Assembly: GCA_028280455.1 (NCBI GenBank)
Contig: JANQLT010000202.1
Span: 41,496 to 105,495 of the forward strand
Origin: Kiloniellales bacterium
GTDB taxonomy: Bacteria > Pseudomonadota > Alphaproteobacteria > Kiloniellales > JAKSDN01
Length of the DNA: 64,000 bases
Direction: 5' to 3'
Below the pieces are notes generated by a model. It saw only the letters and a program-made list of their open reading frames with translations, was not told where the DNA came from and searched no databases. Of this stretch, positions 7,914-17,456 are shown one piece after another (position 1 is the stretch's first letter; each line of letters opens with the position of its first letter). A program made the position numbers and the translations under genes.

Positions 7914-8496
7914 ACAATAGACTTCCCGTCGCTCATTGACGCATGATGCGATTTGTGAGCTTTATGGTACGTCGGCATTGACACTTCATCCCCTCATCCT
8001 TCTTTCTGGGGTCTGCTTAGCCTTGCACTCCTGTTCATTGTCACATTTTCCATAGAGCGGCGCGTGCAATGAGCTTACTGTTCAGAATATGAATGAGTAT
8101 TGGTGTCCCACTTCGCCGGCGGCCCACCCGCCCTTGGGATAGAATCTCGGAGCTTTAAGCCTTGTAGTGCAGGCGGAATCGCTATCTCCCCAGCATTTTG
8201 GCTGGAGATTCGATTTCTGAAAGTCCTCCCCAAATGCTAGCACTAGCCGATGGGGTTGCAGACTCTGGCGCGTTTAGCGAATCCTTGGTGGCAGTCCAAT
8301 GCAATATAGGGGCCTCAATTCAAGCAACTCCAGGTTGAGGGTCGTATCTTCATTCAGAGACGAGCCGCTAGTCGTATAAGGCAGTGTACAGTCCTTCAAC
8401 AGAGATTGCGTCACTATCGTGACGTGTACATAGAGAGTCGAACATGCTCCATTTGTGTATAGAGAGAGTACCTGCTCGATAGCCTAAGACAAGCTG
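7914..8496. other. Long intergenic region with one strong hairpin
   Basis: 583 bases without a convincing gene between the HerA-like ATPase and the giant nuclease-domain gene. It includes the imperfect hairpin at 8177-8215, listed separately. A 61-codon minus frame (8368-8553) overlaps the start of the giant gene and looks like chance. Confidence 0.5.
8177..8215 (+). other. Imperfect hairpin in leader region
   Basis: AATCG (8177-8181) pairs with CGATT (8211-8215), ATCT (8184-8187) with AGAT (8206-8209), and CCAGC (8190-8194) with GCTGG (8201-8205), with small bulges and a 6-base loop. There is no U-run after it on either strand, so it is not a standard terminator. It could be a structured leader or small RNA element upstream of the giant gene. 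Confidence 0.4.
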
Positions 8497-11400
8497 ATGA
8501 AAAATCGGCCTCTTATGATTAGTCCGAAGCGTTCGAAACCACCCCCGTTTCATGAACTTGACGGGGGTGAGTTCGAGGAGTTGTGCTGCGCGCTCCTAGA
8601 CAAGCAACCAGGAATTCTGCAGGCAGACCTGCATGGTGTGCCGCGACAGACACAGTTCGGCGTCGACATCATAGCTAAGAGGGAAAGCCGGGAAGATATC
8701 GATGTTGCTTCTTGTAAGTGCAAAGACCGGCTCAGGAAGGGTGATCTGGCGAAATTCTCCGACGAGTTCCTCTCCCACTGGGATTCGTATTGGCACGACA
8801 AGAATGTACAGCGCTTCGTGTTGTGTGTGGCCGTCGATGTCAAATCACACCAGCGCCAAGCCGAAATCAAGGCGGAAGAGAAGCGCTTTCGAGCAAAGGG
8901 CCTTGTCTACGAGGTGTGGGCCCCAAGGCAACTTCAGGAGCTGCTGCGTCCCCATCCTGGTATCGTCTCGCAATTCTTGGGAGAGCACTTCGTCCCTTTG
9001 CTTTGCGGAACAGTAAGGGCAGATGCCGCCCCGCCGCCGACAGCACAAGCGCTTATTGAAAGCGCCATGGTCGCCAATCTGGCGGCCGTTCAATCTGCAT
9101 TGTCAGATGAGATCGACGCGAGACTGAGCAGCGCAAGGGATGCCTTGCGCCGGGGTAGAAGAGACGAGGTCGCTAGAGAGCTCTCAAGGATTAGGTCGGA
9201 CGACGCCTATTGGCGCTCGCTTGCCCCGACCGTACAGGCGCGTCTTCTCCGGTTGCAGGCAATCGTCAACTTGGGTGGTGGCTTGGTAGAGGAGGCGGAG
9301 AAGCTAGCAGATGGCGCCGACGCGATTTCTCCGGCGGAGGACAATCGGCTTCGCGCCCTCCTTATGCATCAGCGCAGTGGTGCTCAGGCGGCACTTGACG
9401 TTCTTGGTGAACCGACCACACGGGACGGCACCAATCTTCGGGCGGCGCTCTTACTCGAAGTGCGGAATCCTAGTGGGGCACTCAACCTGCTGAAGGACAC
9501 AGAAGAAGACGAGGACGCTGAAGCTTGGCGCCTTCGGGCATATGGACGCCTTATGGGCGGGGACTATGAGGAAGCACAGCAGGCCATAAGCAAGGCTGAA
9601 CGGCTTGCCCCAGATTGGTTGGTAGTGCAGAAGGCCGCGGCCATCATCCGATATGCGTTTGCGCTATCTCCCTGCATAGCTTTCGTTCCGTCAGCTTGGC
9701 CAGAGCCAGTCCGACTGGATTTGGTGCGTCAAGATGACGACAGTCGGGAGGGCCTTAGGCAAGCTGAGCGGCTCTTTGCAGGGTTGGTCGATCGTGAATC
9801 CAATCAAGAAGAGCAGCATGGACTAGAAATCTGGAGGCTGGGGTGCTTGGCCAATGACCAAGAGCGATCGAGTGAAGCGCAGGACTACTGCAAGCACCTG
9901 ATTAGAAACGACAGGACCAATCCAGGCGCCATCACATGGGCGTTGGCTCGTGGGTACCAGTTTGACCGCAGTCGTAGCGTCAAATCGCTTGAAAGCCTGT
10001 TAGAAAGTGGGACCGCAGGGGTTGAACATCTCCTTACGCTTGTCGGCATTCACCTGGATAGTGGCAATACAGAGAAAGCAGCCACCGCGCTGTCTCGCCA
10101 TGAAGCAAAATTCGCTGAGGAGACAGAGAAGCCGCTTCTGACGCGCTGGCGTGTGCTGATTGCAGCGGAACAGAATGAACTACCTTCATCCAAGATCAGA
10201 GATAGTGTCGGGCCATGGGCGGAGCTCTTGGCGATCGGCAAGAGCAGCCAGGTAGATGGCCGGTGGGAACGCCTCGTCGAATTCATGGAGCGACATGCTA
10301 ACGACCCGGCACTGATCTATGCAGCGGCAACGATGCTGGCAAACGCAGGGCGACGGACGGAAATAGCACCATATACGTCTCTCCTCGTCGACAAAGTCAG
10401 TACGGCCGACGCCATCGGCCTAGCTGCGATTGCACTCTTTGAATCAGGTGACCCGACCGCATCTCTTGCCGTTCTCCAAGACCATTCTTCCGATTTCCCA
10501 AACGGGCAGCTACCACTCAATCTCCGTCGGTTACAGGTCGCCGCCAATCGCAAGGTCGGAGATCTTCGAGTTGCAGGTCGGCTTGCGAAAGAGATTGCCT
10601 CCGAGACCCAGTCGGCCAGCGACCTCCTCACGTTGATTCACGCCAAAGTCGAGGCAGGAGACCTTAGGGGCACAATCCCACACATACGCAAGGCCATGGC
10701 AGGGCAGCTTTCAGTGGAAGACGCAGTACAGCTATCGGCTGTCGTTCGGCATGAAGATCCGAGTCTAGCAAAAACCCTCTTGGAAACCGCAGACATTCGC
10801 GCATTGCCGAGTGGTTTGACGCCACTTGCATTCCAGCTGTCGTTGGAGTTTGGACTGCACGAGAAAAGCAAACCCCTGCATTCAATGCTGGACGCGGTGG
10901 CCCGAGACAGTTCCGACCAGTCTGTCCAAAGGGTCAGTACAGAGGAAGTCGCCGAGTTCATGCGCCGCCACCGGGATCGAGAGGAGGAGCTAACCGAAAT
11001 CTATCTCACGGGAAACGTGCCAGTACACCTAGTCATGTCGGCAGGGAACGCGAACTTAGGCTCGTTCTATTGGCGCTCATTTGAGTTGGCATCTAACCAC
11101 CCAACCCTCGCAATGCTTCCTGTCCTCGTTCAGCACGGCAGTCGAAGGATGCCGGAGGCCTTTTCCGTCCCGATTGATAACTGGGCACTGCACCTTGACG
11201 TGACAGCACTTCTCGTGTCGTCCCAGCTTGACTTGCTGGATGCCCTCGAAGCACTGCCCGAGCGCATCACTATACCTCACGCGCTACCGGCAGTGCTCCT
11301 CGAGATGGAACACGATGCCAGACCTCGTCAGCCGCACCGCATAGCCGCACTCAAAGCAATCATGTCAGAATTGGACGCTAAGAGGATTTGGTCTGTTTCT

Positions 11401-14400
11401 GGTGTTGATCAAACTCAAACGGAAAACCGAGCCCATGACAAAGCGGCAGCTAGGCTCGCTAGACGCCTAGAATGGGCTGAAGAATTTGAGGGGCTCATCG
11501 TGGATTTCGATGATAGCCCCAATCGGACGCCCGATGTCCACTCTGAACGTATAATAAACCTGCGAGCGGTAGCCGAGAGCGTTCGGGCACTCGACGCTCT
11601 GGATTTGGAACAATTCCAGCGAAGTCTCGGCAGACTGGGGATCTACGGACAACAGGCCCCTCGATGCCAGCTCCAAAAGGGACAAGCGCTTCTCTTCCAC
11701 GCCAATACGATAGAGTTGCTGACGGAGGCCGGCTTGCTGGTGCCCGCTATTCGCCAGTTCAATGTCTTCGTTGAGGACTGGTACATTGAACGCGAGAGGA
11801 TACATGTTGCGAATGCCGACGAGGGCGATCGCACTGCGGAATGGCTCAGGCAAATCCGGGTCCGCCTCGCGGAGGGTATTGAGAATGACATCTACACTGT
11901 CCTCCCGCATCGTCCTGAGTTGATAGAGGAGGTTCTTAACGGTTCTGATACGGCTCCAGGCATTGATCACTGCCTTCTGGAGCTGCTGGCAATCCCTCCC
12001 GAGAAGGAGGCTGTCGTATGGGCCGATGACCGCCATGTGACCGCCTTTTCAAATACGAACGGTCATCCGATTGTTGGCGTTGTTGAGGTTCTGGCAGCAC
12101 TCGCAGCTAGCCAGCGGATCAGCAAAGACCAGTTTTTCAAGGCAAATCTTCGTCTGCGGGAGGCGCGTGCAGCGTTCCTTCCAATTCCCGCGGAGGAGGT
12201 GCTCTATCACCTGGCCCGCGCCTCCATCGCCAAGAACGAGGTCGTGGAAACGTCAGCATTGCGGACTCTAAAGCGGTCAGCAAGTGAGTTGCTGCTCTTA
12301 GAGAAACACCTCGATTTGCTTCCAGAGGAACAGCGCACGGACGGTCTTCACCCTGAGATGTGGTGTCTTGTCAGGGCTCATCGATTGGCGAGCGACACCA
12401 TTCTCGCAATCTGGCAGCAGGACAGCCTCGGCCTGACACAAAAGAAGGCCCTTTCCAGGTGGGTCTGGAAGTCATTGCGTGTTGAGAGATTCAGTCGTCT
12501 GCCAATTCAGCAGGACACCGTGGAAGGACGGAAATTCCTTTGGGCAGTGAACCTTGCAAGCCTCTTATCCAGTGCAATTCAGCTCTCGTCGAAGGGGGAT
12601 GGCAACGAGGAGCCCCTCCGGGTCAACTATCTCAATTGGGTCTTTGAAGACCTGTGTGGCGACGCGTTTGAAGTTGATCCGGGCCTCCTGAAAGCCGTCG
12701 GCGATGCCTTGCGGCGGCTCCATATTTCACTCCTTGAGCCGGAGGAGGACGATGATGTACTTGACGACGACCTTGGCGTGCCGAGGCGCGAGGTAAAGAA
12801 GGCCTTGATTCAGGGGCTAGTGGAGACGTTGCCCGCTCCGGTCAAGGACGCTGTTCTGGATGACAGAAATTTTCGTCACGAACTTGGTATGGAAATCGTG
12901 TCGGTCGTGGAGATACAGGGACGCTCGTTTCGGCGCGACACCTTCTGGGGGGCGTTGGAAAGAGCTCTGACAAGCGGATACGAATCCGTGCCGAGCCATG
13001 ACGGATCACAGGACCTAGAGGTGTTCCGTCTCGGCGAAGATAAAGCGGCTCCTGCGTTCGAGTTTCGAGGCGCATTAAACGGGAAGTATACCGACCCTGA
13101 GTTGGGCCTGTTGGCACCCGGGGTTGAGTCGCGTGTTCATTGTTTGCGCGGGCATCCCTACTGGCTTGACTACCCTGCGCAGGAACTCGAGACGCACATC
13201 AAGAGGATTGCCCATATCGAATCGTCTTCTGAACGCATGACGGCACTTGCCATAGCGAGAAAGGAAAGCGCGGCCGAAGGATATTCAAGCCTAGCGAGTA
13301 TGCTCGCGGCCGATGAAGGGCCGCCGTGGAGCGCATTTCGTCCAACTTCGGTGGATGCTCTCGTGAGATTTCTTCGGCTTGATCCTGATCCAGAGAAGGA
13401 CTTCGAAACGACGCTTCGAGATAGTGCAGAATCACTGGTTCGGGAACTGGGTCCGATCGAAGCGTTCCGCAGATTGGCCGGCCTACCCATGGCAATGCCA
13501 AGACCGGTAGTCGATGCGCTTGGGAAGTTGGCAGGGATCAATGCCAACGCCGTCCGGCAGGAGCTGACATCTAGATCGGGAGGTCCACTGACCCGACTTC
13601 ATCGAATTTCTGTGGCCCGCTATTTGTTTGAAAACGCTGACCTCCCGCGCACAGAGACCGGAACGTCACTCGCTGATATCCGGCGGTCAGTCGAGTCATT
13701 GCTACAAGAGTGGCCAGGCGCTGGAGAAGCGTTCCTGGCGGTGCTCAAGTGGACGAATCGAGTGCTCAAGAGAGATGCGAGCTGGAGGGAGCTGCCTGCG
13801 GCAGTTCGGCTTGGATTGGTGTGGACGCACTCGGAGCGCATAACGTCGACGCTGTTGGATGCCGGCGCAGCTTCCGAGACAATTCGGAAACGTTTTGATC
13901 GGCAAGACCCGTTACTAGTCGAGTACTCATTCCAAGTTGATACTCTGTACGAGTCCTCGGATGCCCATCCCCTTAGCATGTCAGCTGACGTGCTGCTCCT
14001 TCACACACTCGGAATGGCAGTTGGGCCAAATGAGGAAAGAGTTCTGACGAAACGGCTGCGACGGCAGCTTCGCCATCTTGTCACAATGACGGCTGACGGA
14101 AAGCCGGTGCCATTGCCGCTCTTGTTCCAAGACCGGCGATCTGCTCAGACAAAGATGGGAACGGTGTTCGTCCAGCGGCCGATAGATCTGATGACAGCAG
14201 TGACCGATGCGGAAACGCCAAGCCAGCTCGGTTGGAACAAAGAGGATGAGTTCGTCGAGCATGCCATCAAGGCTGTGGAGGACTTCCCGAATCTGCAGGA
14301 TGGCTGGCTCAGGCTTTTCATGCTTGATGTGCCCTGCATGACGAAGGACACCCTCAAACGGGCAGTCGAAGCTGGCCTTAAAGCAAGGCTGAAGGACGCA

Positions 14401-14820
14401 TACGAGGCGGACAGCCGGGCCGGTCTGATGCTGTGCAGGATCCTTGCAGAGATTGCAGTTTGGTCAGGCGACGATCGGCTTCGCTCTCACGTGGAAGGCG
14501 GCTTCGAGGGAATTGCCGAGCATCTCGCTTCAAAGTACAGCCGGTCAATGCATCTTTCGCAACCTTCCAATGAAGACTCGGGCGTGTCAGCCGCCTTTGA
14601 ACTGTTCGACGTTGCGTTGGTCCTCTCAAGACGTGCAGACGCAAAGGAAGGGGCAGATGTGTTTGCCGGGGTTATGGAGCGTATAGCCGATAAATGGCCG
14701 TCCACGATCCCACTGATGGTGGACATGTTCGATAGCATCCTTCGCCAGTTGCCCTTTGAGTGCGGAGAATCAACTTGGAAATTGTTTGTGCTATTGCGTG
14801 CCAACAGCGGTCCTGATTGA
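8497..14820 (+). CDS. Giant PD-(D/E)XK nuclease-helical repeat protein
   Basis: A single 2107-residue frame with no break. Residues about 18-130 look like an Mrr-type restriction endonuclease fold: FHELDGGEFEELCCALL (helix with Glu), QFGVDIIA (Asp57), then VASCKCKDRLRKGDLAKFSD (Lys74/Lys76 in the QxK position), and a strand RFVLCVAVDV. The rest, nearly 2000 residues, is almost all helix. Up to about residue 850 it has TPR-like pairs (e.g. EAEKLADGADAISPAEDNRL, GDYEEAQQAISKAERLAPDW); beyond that it is an unrecognised helical scaffold. No P-loop is seen, so nucleotide control would come from another protein. It has its own upstream gap and is followed by the SIR2 gene on the same strand. The layout suggests a sensor solenoid tethered to a DNA-cutting effector. 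ATG 8515 is an alternative start. Confidence 0.75.
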   Translation: MKNRPLMISPKRSKPPPFHELDGGEFEELCCALLDKQPGILQADLHGVPRQTQFGVDIIAKRESREDIDVASCKCKDRLRKGDLAKFSDEFLSHWDSYWHDKNVQRFVLCVAVDVKSHQRQAEIKAEEKRFRAKGLVYEVWAPRQLQELLRPHPGIVSQFLGEHFVPLLCGTVRADAAPPPTAQALIESAMVANLAAVQSALSDEIDARLSSARDALRRGRRDEVARELSRIRSDDAYWRSLAPTVQARLLRLQAIVNLGGGLVEEAEKLADGADAISPAEDNRLRALLMHQRSGAQAALDVLGEPTTRDGTNLRAALLLEVRNPSGALNLLKDTEEDEDAEAWRLRAYGRLMGGDYEEAQQAISKAERLAPDWLVVQKAAAIIRYAFALSPCIAFVPSAWPEPVRLDLVRQDDDSREGLRQAERLFAGLVDRESNQEEQHGLEIWRLGCLANDQERSSEAQDYCKHLIRNDRTNPGAITWALARGYQFDRSRSVKSLESLLESGTAGVEHLLTLVGIHLDSGNTEKAATALSRHEAKFAEETEKPLLTRWRVLIAAEQNELPSSKIRDSVGPWAELLAIGKSSQVDGRWERLVEFMERHANDPALIYAAATMLANAGRRTEIAPYTSLLVDKVSTADAIGLAAIALFESGDPTASLAVLQDHSSDFPNGQLPLNLRRLQVAANRKVGDLRVAGRLAKEIASETQSASDLLTLIHAKVEAGDLRGTIPHIRKAMAGQLSVEDAVQLSAVVRHEDPSLAKTLLETADIRALPSGLTPLAFQLSLEFGLHEKSKPLHSMLDAVARDSSDQSVQRVSTEEVAEFMRRHRDREEELTEIYLTGNVPVHLVMSAGNANLGSFYWRSFELASNHPTLAMLPVLVQHGSRRMPEAFSVPIDNWALHLDVTALLVSSQLDLLDALEALPERITIPHALPAVLLEMEHDARPRQPHRIAALKAIMSELDAKRIWSVSGVDQTQTENRAHDKAAARLARRLEWAEEFEGLIVDFDDSPNRTPDVHSERIINLRAVAESVRALDALDLEQFQRSLGRLGIYGQQAPRCQLQKGQALLFHANTIELLTEAGLLVPAIRQFNVFVEDWYIERERIHVANADEGDRTAEWLRQIRVRLAEGIENDIYTVLPHRPELIEEVLNGSDTAPGIDHCLLELLAIPPEKEAVVWADDRHVTAFSNTNGHPIVGVVEVLAALAASQRISKDQFFKANLRLREARAAFLPIPAEEVLYHLARASIAKNEVVETSALRTLKRSASELLLLEKHLDLLPEEQRTDGLHPEMWCLVRAHRLASDTILAIWQQDSLGLTQKKALSRWVWKSLRVERFSRLPIQQDTVEGRKFLWAVNLASLLSSAIQLSSKGDGNEEPLRVNYLNWVFEDLCGDAFEVDPGLLKAVGDALRRLHISLLEPEEDDDVLDDDLGVPRREVKKALIQGLVETLPAPVKDAVLDDRNFRHELGMEIVSVVEIQGRSFRRDTFWGALERALTSGYESVPSHDGSQDLEVFRLGEDKAAPAFEFRGALNGKYTDPELGLLAPGVESRVHCLRGHPYWLDYPAQELETHIKRIAHIESSSERMTALAIARKESAAEGYSSLASMLAADEGPPWSAFRPTSVDALVRFLRLDPDPEKDFETTLRDSAESLVRELGPIEAFRRLAGLPMAMPRPVVDALGKLAGINANAVRQELTSRSGGPLTRLHRISVARYLFENADLPRTETGTSLADIRRSVESLLQEWPGAGEAFLAVLKWTNRVLKRDASWRELPAAVRLGLVWTHSERITSTLLDAGAASETIRKRFDRQDPLLVEYSFQVDTLYESSDAHPLSMSADVLLLHTLGMAVGPNEERVLTKRLRRQLRHLVTMTADGKPVPLPLLFQDRRSAQTKMGTVFVQRPIDLMTAVTDAETPSQLGWNKEDEFVEHAIKAVEDFPNLQDGWLRLFMLDVPCMTKDTLKRAVEAGLKARLKDAYEADSRAGLMLCRILAEIAVWSGDDRLRSHVEGGFEGIAEHLASKYSRSMHLSQPSNEDSGVSAAFELFDVALVLSRRADAKEGADVFAGVMERIADKWPSTIPLMVDMFDSILRQLPFECGESTWKLFVLLRANSGPD

Positions 14821-15123
14821 CAGAGCCTATGGTGCCGACCGGATCTGAGGGCCGATTTAAGACAAGGTCGCGGCCGGAGATATACCGGATTACTGTAACA
14901 GCATGAAACGCGATCATCTGCGGAAGACGACCTTTGACTAGCACAGTCTGATCTATTGTAATTTCAACAAGACTGGGATTTGAGGCCTCGTCATGCGCTA
15001 CATCTACAGGCGGCGTTTTCCGCTATCGCGTAGGGTTTCCTGATGTGCCAGTTCTGTTTTGGCGTAGCTAGTATGTGGTCTAGGAAGCACCCAATCTGGC
15101 GGCCTAAACACGAGTAGTGGCTC
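14821..15123 (+). other. Intergenic region and SIR2 gene leader
   Basis: 303 bases with no gene. It carries a good sigma-70 promoter (14934-14962, listed separately), leaving an untranslated leader of about 155 bases before the SIR2-domain gene. No terminator for the giant gene was recognised. Confidence 0.5.
14934..14962 (+). promoter_or_regulatory. Sigma-70 promoter of the SIR2-domain gene
   Basis: TTGACT (14934-14939) and TGTAAT (14957-14962) with exactly 17 bp between them. Both hexamers match the consensus at five of six bases. The SIR2 gene can therefore be expressed apart from the giant gene upstream. Confidence 0.7.
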
Positions 15124-17361
15124 ATGCGCAGGCTAAGTCCAAACCAGTTAGCCAAACTGCTAGAGCAAGAGTCGAAGCCGACATGGTTCTTAGGCGCGGG
15201 CGCGTCGTGGCCGGTGCTACCAATCGCCAATAAAATCAAGACGGCGATAGTCTGCAACGTCTCACATCGACTGAGCGACAAAGGGAAGATGCGTTTTGGC
15301 GTTGAGTATTCTCATTTGTTGGAGTCACATCACCTGACCCTGGAGTTGCTATGCAGCATGTTTCTATACCGTTGTGTCAAGCAGGAGAAACATGGCCAGG
15401 GGCCTGCTGAGATGTTGCAGGCGATCTTTGATGTGCCACCCGACATCTCCGACACTGCATATGTCGAGTACTTCACGCTCTTGTCACAGATGGGTTTGCT
15501 CGGTCCAATTCTCACAACGAACTTCGACACCCTCCTCACATCGGCAGTGCCCGATGTGCGAGTCCTTACAGCCCGTCAGTTGGCTGACAACCGCTCAATA
15601 TGCCCATCAAGCCGAGATATCTTTGCGTTGCACGGTACATTCCACGATTGGCCCGGGCCGGGTCAGGATTCTGAGTTCACTGTGCCGAGCTCGACGACCT
15701 CACGCGGCTTTGCGCGCCCATTGAGTCTGGCCGTGGAAGACTATCTGATAAAGGCCATTAAGGGACGCACTGTCATATTTGTCGGATACAGTGGTGGGGA
15801 TCATTTTGACATCAACCCTGTCTTAACTCGGCTCTTGCGCGAGGATACGAAGCAGTGTGCTGACTGGTACTGGCTCTGCCATTTTGGGCAACCAACTGAT
15901 GTGAGCCCGTTAATCCGAAAGCGCTTTGGATGGGCTTTGCACAACGGAAAGGCAGACCGACTTCTCTATCAATATCTGTCGTGCAAAGGGCACGGTGTCG
16001 GAGAGCCAGACGAAACTGCCGACGAATCCTGGATAGAAAGGCTTGAGAGATTCTTTGAACAGTATGATCAGAATGCGGTGGAAGGATTCGAAGCGTTCTT
16101 GGAGGATTTAGTCAAGAACGTTCATGGTGCATGGCTCACAACAGAACAGTACTACTTGGTAAGTGTGGGGCTTCAAGAGAAACACGCCTACGACATGGCG
16201 GGGATTCCGTTAGAAGGTCGACGAGCGGAAGCATCGGCACTCGGAACCTTGAGCGTGCACAACCGTCGAGATTTTGCGTTGCTGTTTACGTCCATGCAGC
16301 AATACGAGAGGGATCGCAGACGCCTGTGGCAACTCCATGATCGGACCTCTACTGCGAATAGTAGTGGCTCTCCTAGGCGCAATTTGCTTGCAGGCGCAAG
16401 GAATGTTGTTGCTCGAGCTGTTCCTGCGACCCTCCTACAGTATGTGATTCAATCGTTTTTCTATCGCCGGTCTGTTCGCATGTTTCAGCAATGTATGAGA
16501 GCGTTCGATTCCTCACTCACAATTGAATACAGCCGCCCAGAATACCGCGGGCTACGACTTGTGGGCAAAGCAATCGCGCTGAACTACCTGGGGCTGATTC
16601 GGTCGGATCAGCGGCGCGTGGCCGAGAGATTGCTTCTTGGAAACGATGGTATCGGGAGGAGCCTCTGCTCTCGTCTCGCCGTGAGAGACGCGCTGCAACA
16701 AACGCGGGAAGACATGAGGAATACCGCCTCCAAACACTTTGCGGAGTGCATCGAGTTTTGTGACCTGGCTGAGCGAGAATTGTCAAAGGCCAGTCGCGAA
16801 TTAGGCCGAATTGATGAGCTGGTCCCGTATGAAGTAACACGGGTTCACGCTACCGAAAATGCAGCCCGAAACCTACCATTGGAGCAACGAACAGCGGCTC
16901 TAAAGAGCTGTGTTCGCGCGCGCGAGCAGAGAATTGAAAGGCATAGGTCTGCTCATGGGGAAAAGGAATTCTTTATGGCTGAGCTGCCGCAAAGCTGGCT
17001 GCGAGCTTCGGAGTGGATAAAGGCTGCTCTACACGTCGATCAGGACACCGACCTGCCGGTAAGATGGAACGATCTGGAGAATACGTCGGATGTGGAGAAG
17101 GCTGTCTCATTCTCTACGGAAGCGTTTAAGGAGTTTCACCTGTCTGTACGCTACAGCCGTCTATATCCGGGGTATTTTGAGGGTCAGCTCCTTGAGGCGC
17201 TTTCGCGCGGCGATGAGGTTCGAGCTAAGGGCGTGATCAGTAAACTGGACGAATATGAGAATTTGAGAAAGAGGTCAGGCGATACGGCTTGGCCTTCGGA
17301 ATCAAGCGCATGGCAGCGAGTGCGGGGTCGGTATGAAGCTTGGCTTGGCCGTAAGGAATGA
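15124..17361 (+). CDS. SIR2-domain protein with helical C-terminus
   Basis: A 745-residue protein. Residues 20-280 form a SIR2-like NAD-binding domain: WFLGAGASWPV (24-28), ILTTNFDTLL with Asn133 and Asp135, ALHGTFHDWPG with His170, and VIFVGYSGGDHFD. These are the residues used for NAD cleavage in defence-type SIR2 proteins such as those of Thoeris, DSR and SIR2-HerA. The remaining 460 residues are helical with no clear known domain and probably sense or oligomerise. It carries its own promoter and lies 303 bases after the nuclease giant on the same strand. The expected activity is NAD+ depletion upon infection, inferred from family. There is no HerA gene directly adjacent. Confidence 0.85.
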   Translation: MRRLSPNQLAKLLEQESKPTWFLGAGASWPVLPIANKIKTAIVCNVSHRLSDKGKMRFGVEYSHLLESHHLTLELLCSMFLYRCVKQEKHGQGPAEMLQAIFDVPPDISDTAYVEYFTLLSQMGLLGPILTTNFDTLLTSAVPDVRVLTARQLADNRSICPSSRDIFALHGTFHDWPGPGQDSEFTVPSSTTSRGFARPLSLAVEDYLIKAIKGRTVIFVGYSGGDHFDINPVLTRLLREDTKQCADWYWLCHFGQPTDVSPLIRKRFGWALHNGKADRLLYQYLSCKGHGVGEPDETADESWIERLERFFEQYDQNAVEGFEAFLEDLVKNVHGAWLTTEQYYLVSVGLQEKHAYDMAGIPLEGRRAEASALGTLSVHNRRDFALLFTSMQQYERDRRRLWQLHDRTSTANSSGSPRRNLLAGARNVVARAVPATLLQYVIQSFFYRRSVRMFQQCMRAFDSSLTIEYSRPEYRGLRLVGKAIALNYLGLIRSDQRRVAERLLLGNDGIGRSLCSRLAVRDALQQTREDMRNTASKHFAECIEFCDLAERELSKASRELGRIDELVPYEVTRVHATENAARNLPLEQRTAALKSCVRAREQRIERHRSAHGEKEFFMAELPQSWLRASEWIKAALHVDQDTDLPVRWNDLENTSDVEKAVSFSTEAFKEFHLSVRYSRLYPGYFEGQLLEALSRGDEVRAKGVISKLDEYENLRKRSGDTAWPSESSAWQRVRGRYEAWLGRKE

Positions 17362-17456
17362 TGGCAAATGCGGAGCCGGCATGCTGCCATTGTCCAATAC
17401 CGCGTGGGTACGCTACTGGCACCGTAATCCGAATTGCGAGTTTTCAGTTCCGCTTC

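Noticed and set aside
8368..8553. A 61-codon minus-strand frame before the giant gene
   Set aside because: Overlaps the giant gene's start, has no ribosome site and no recognisable composition.
6567..17361. A standard SIR2-HerA (Nezha) system
   Set aside because: The two genes are not adjacent; a 6.3 kb gene and separate promoters lie between, and the HerA-like gene is coupled to a coiled-coil protein instead.
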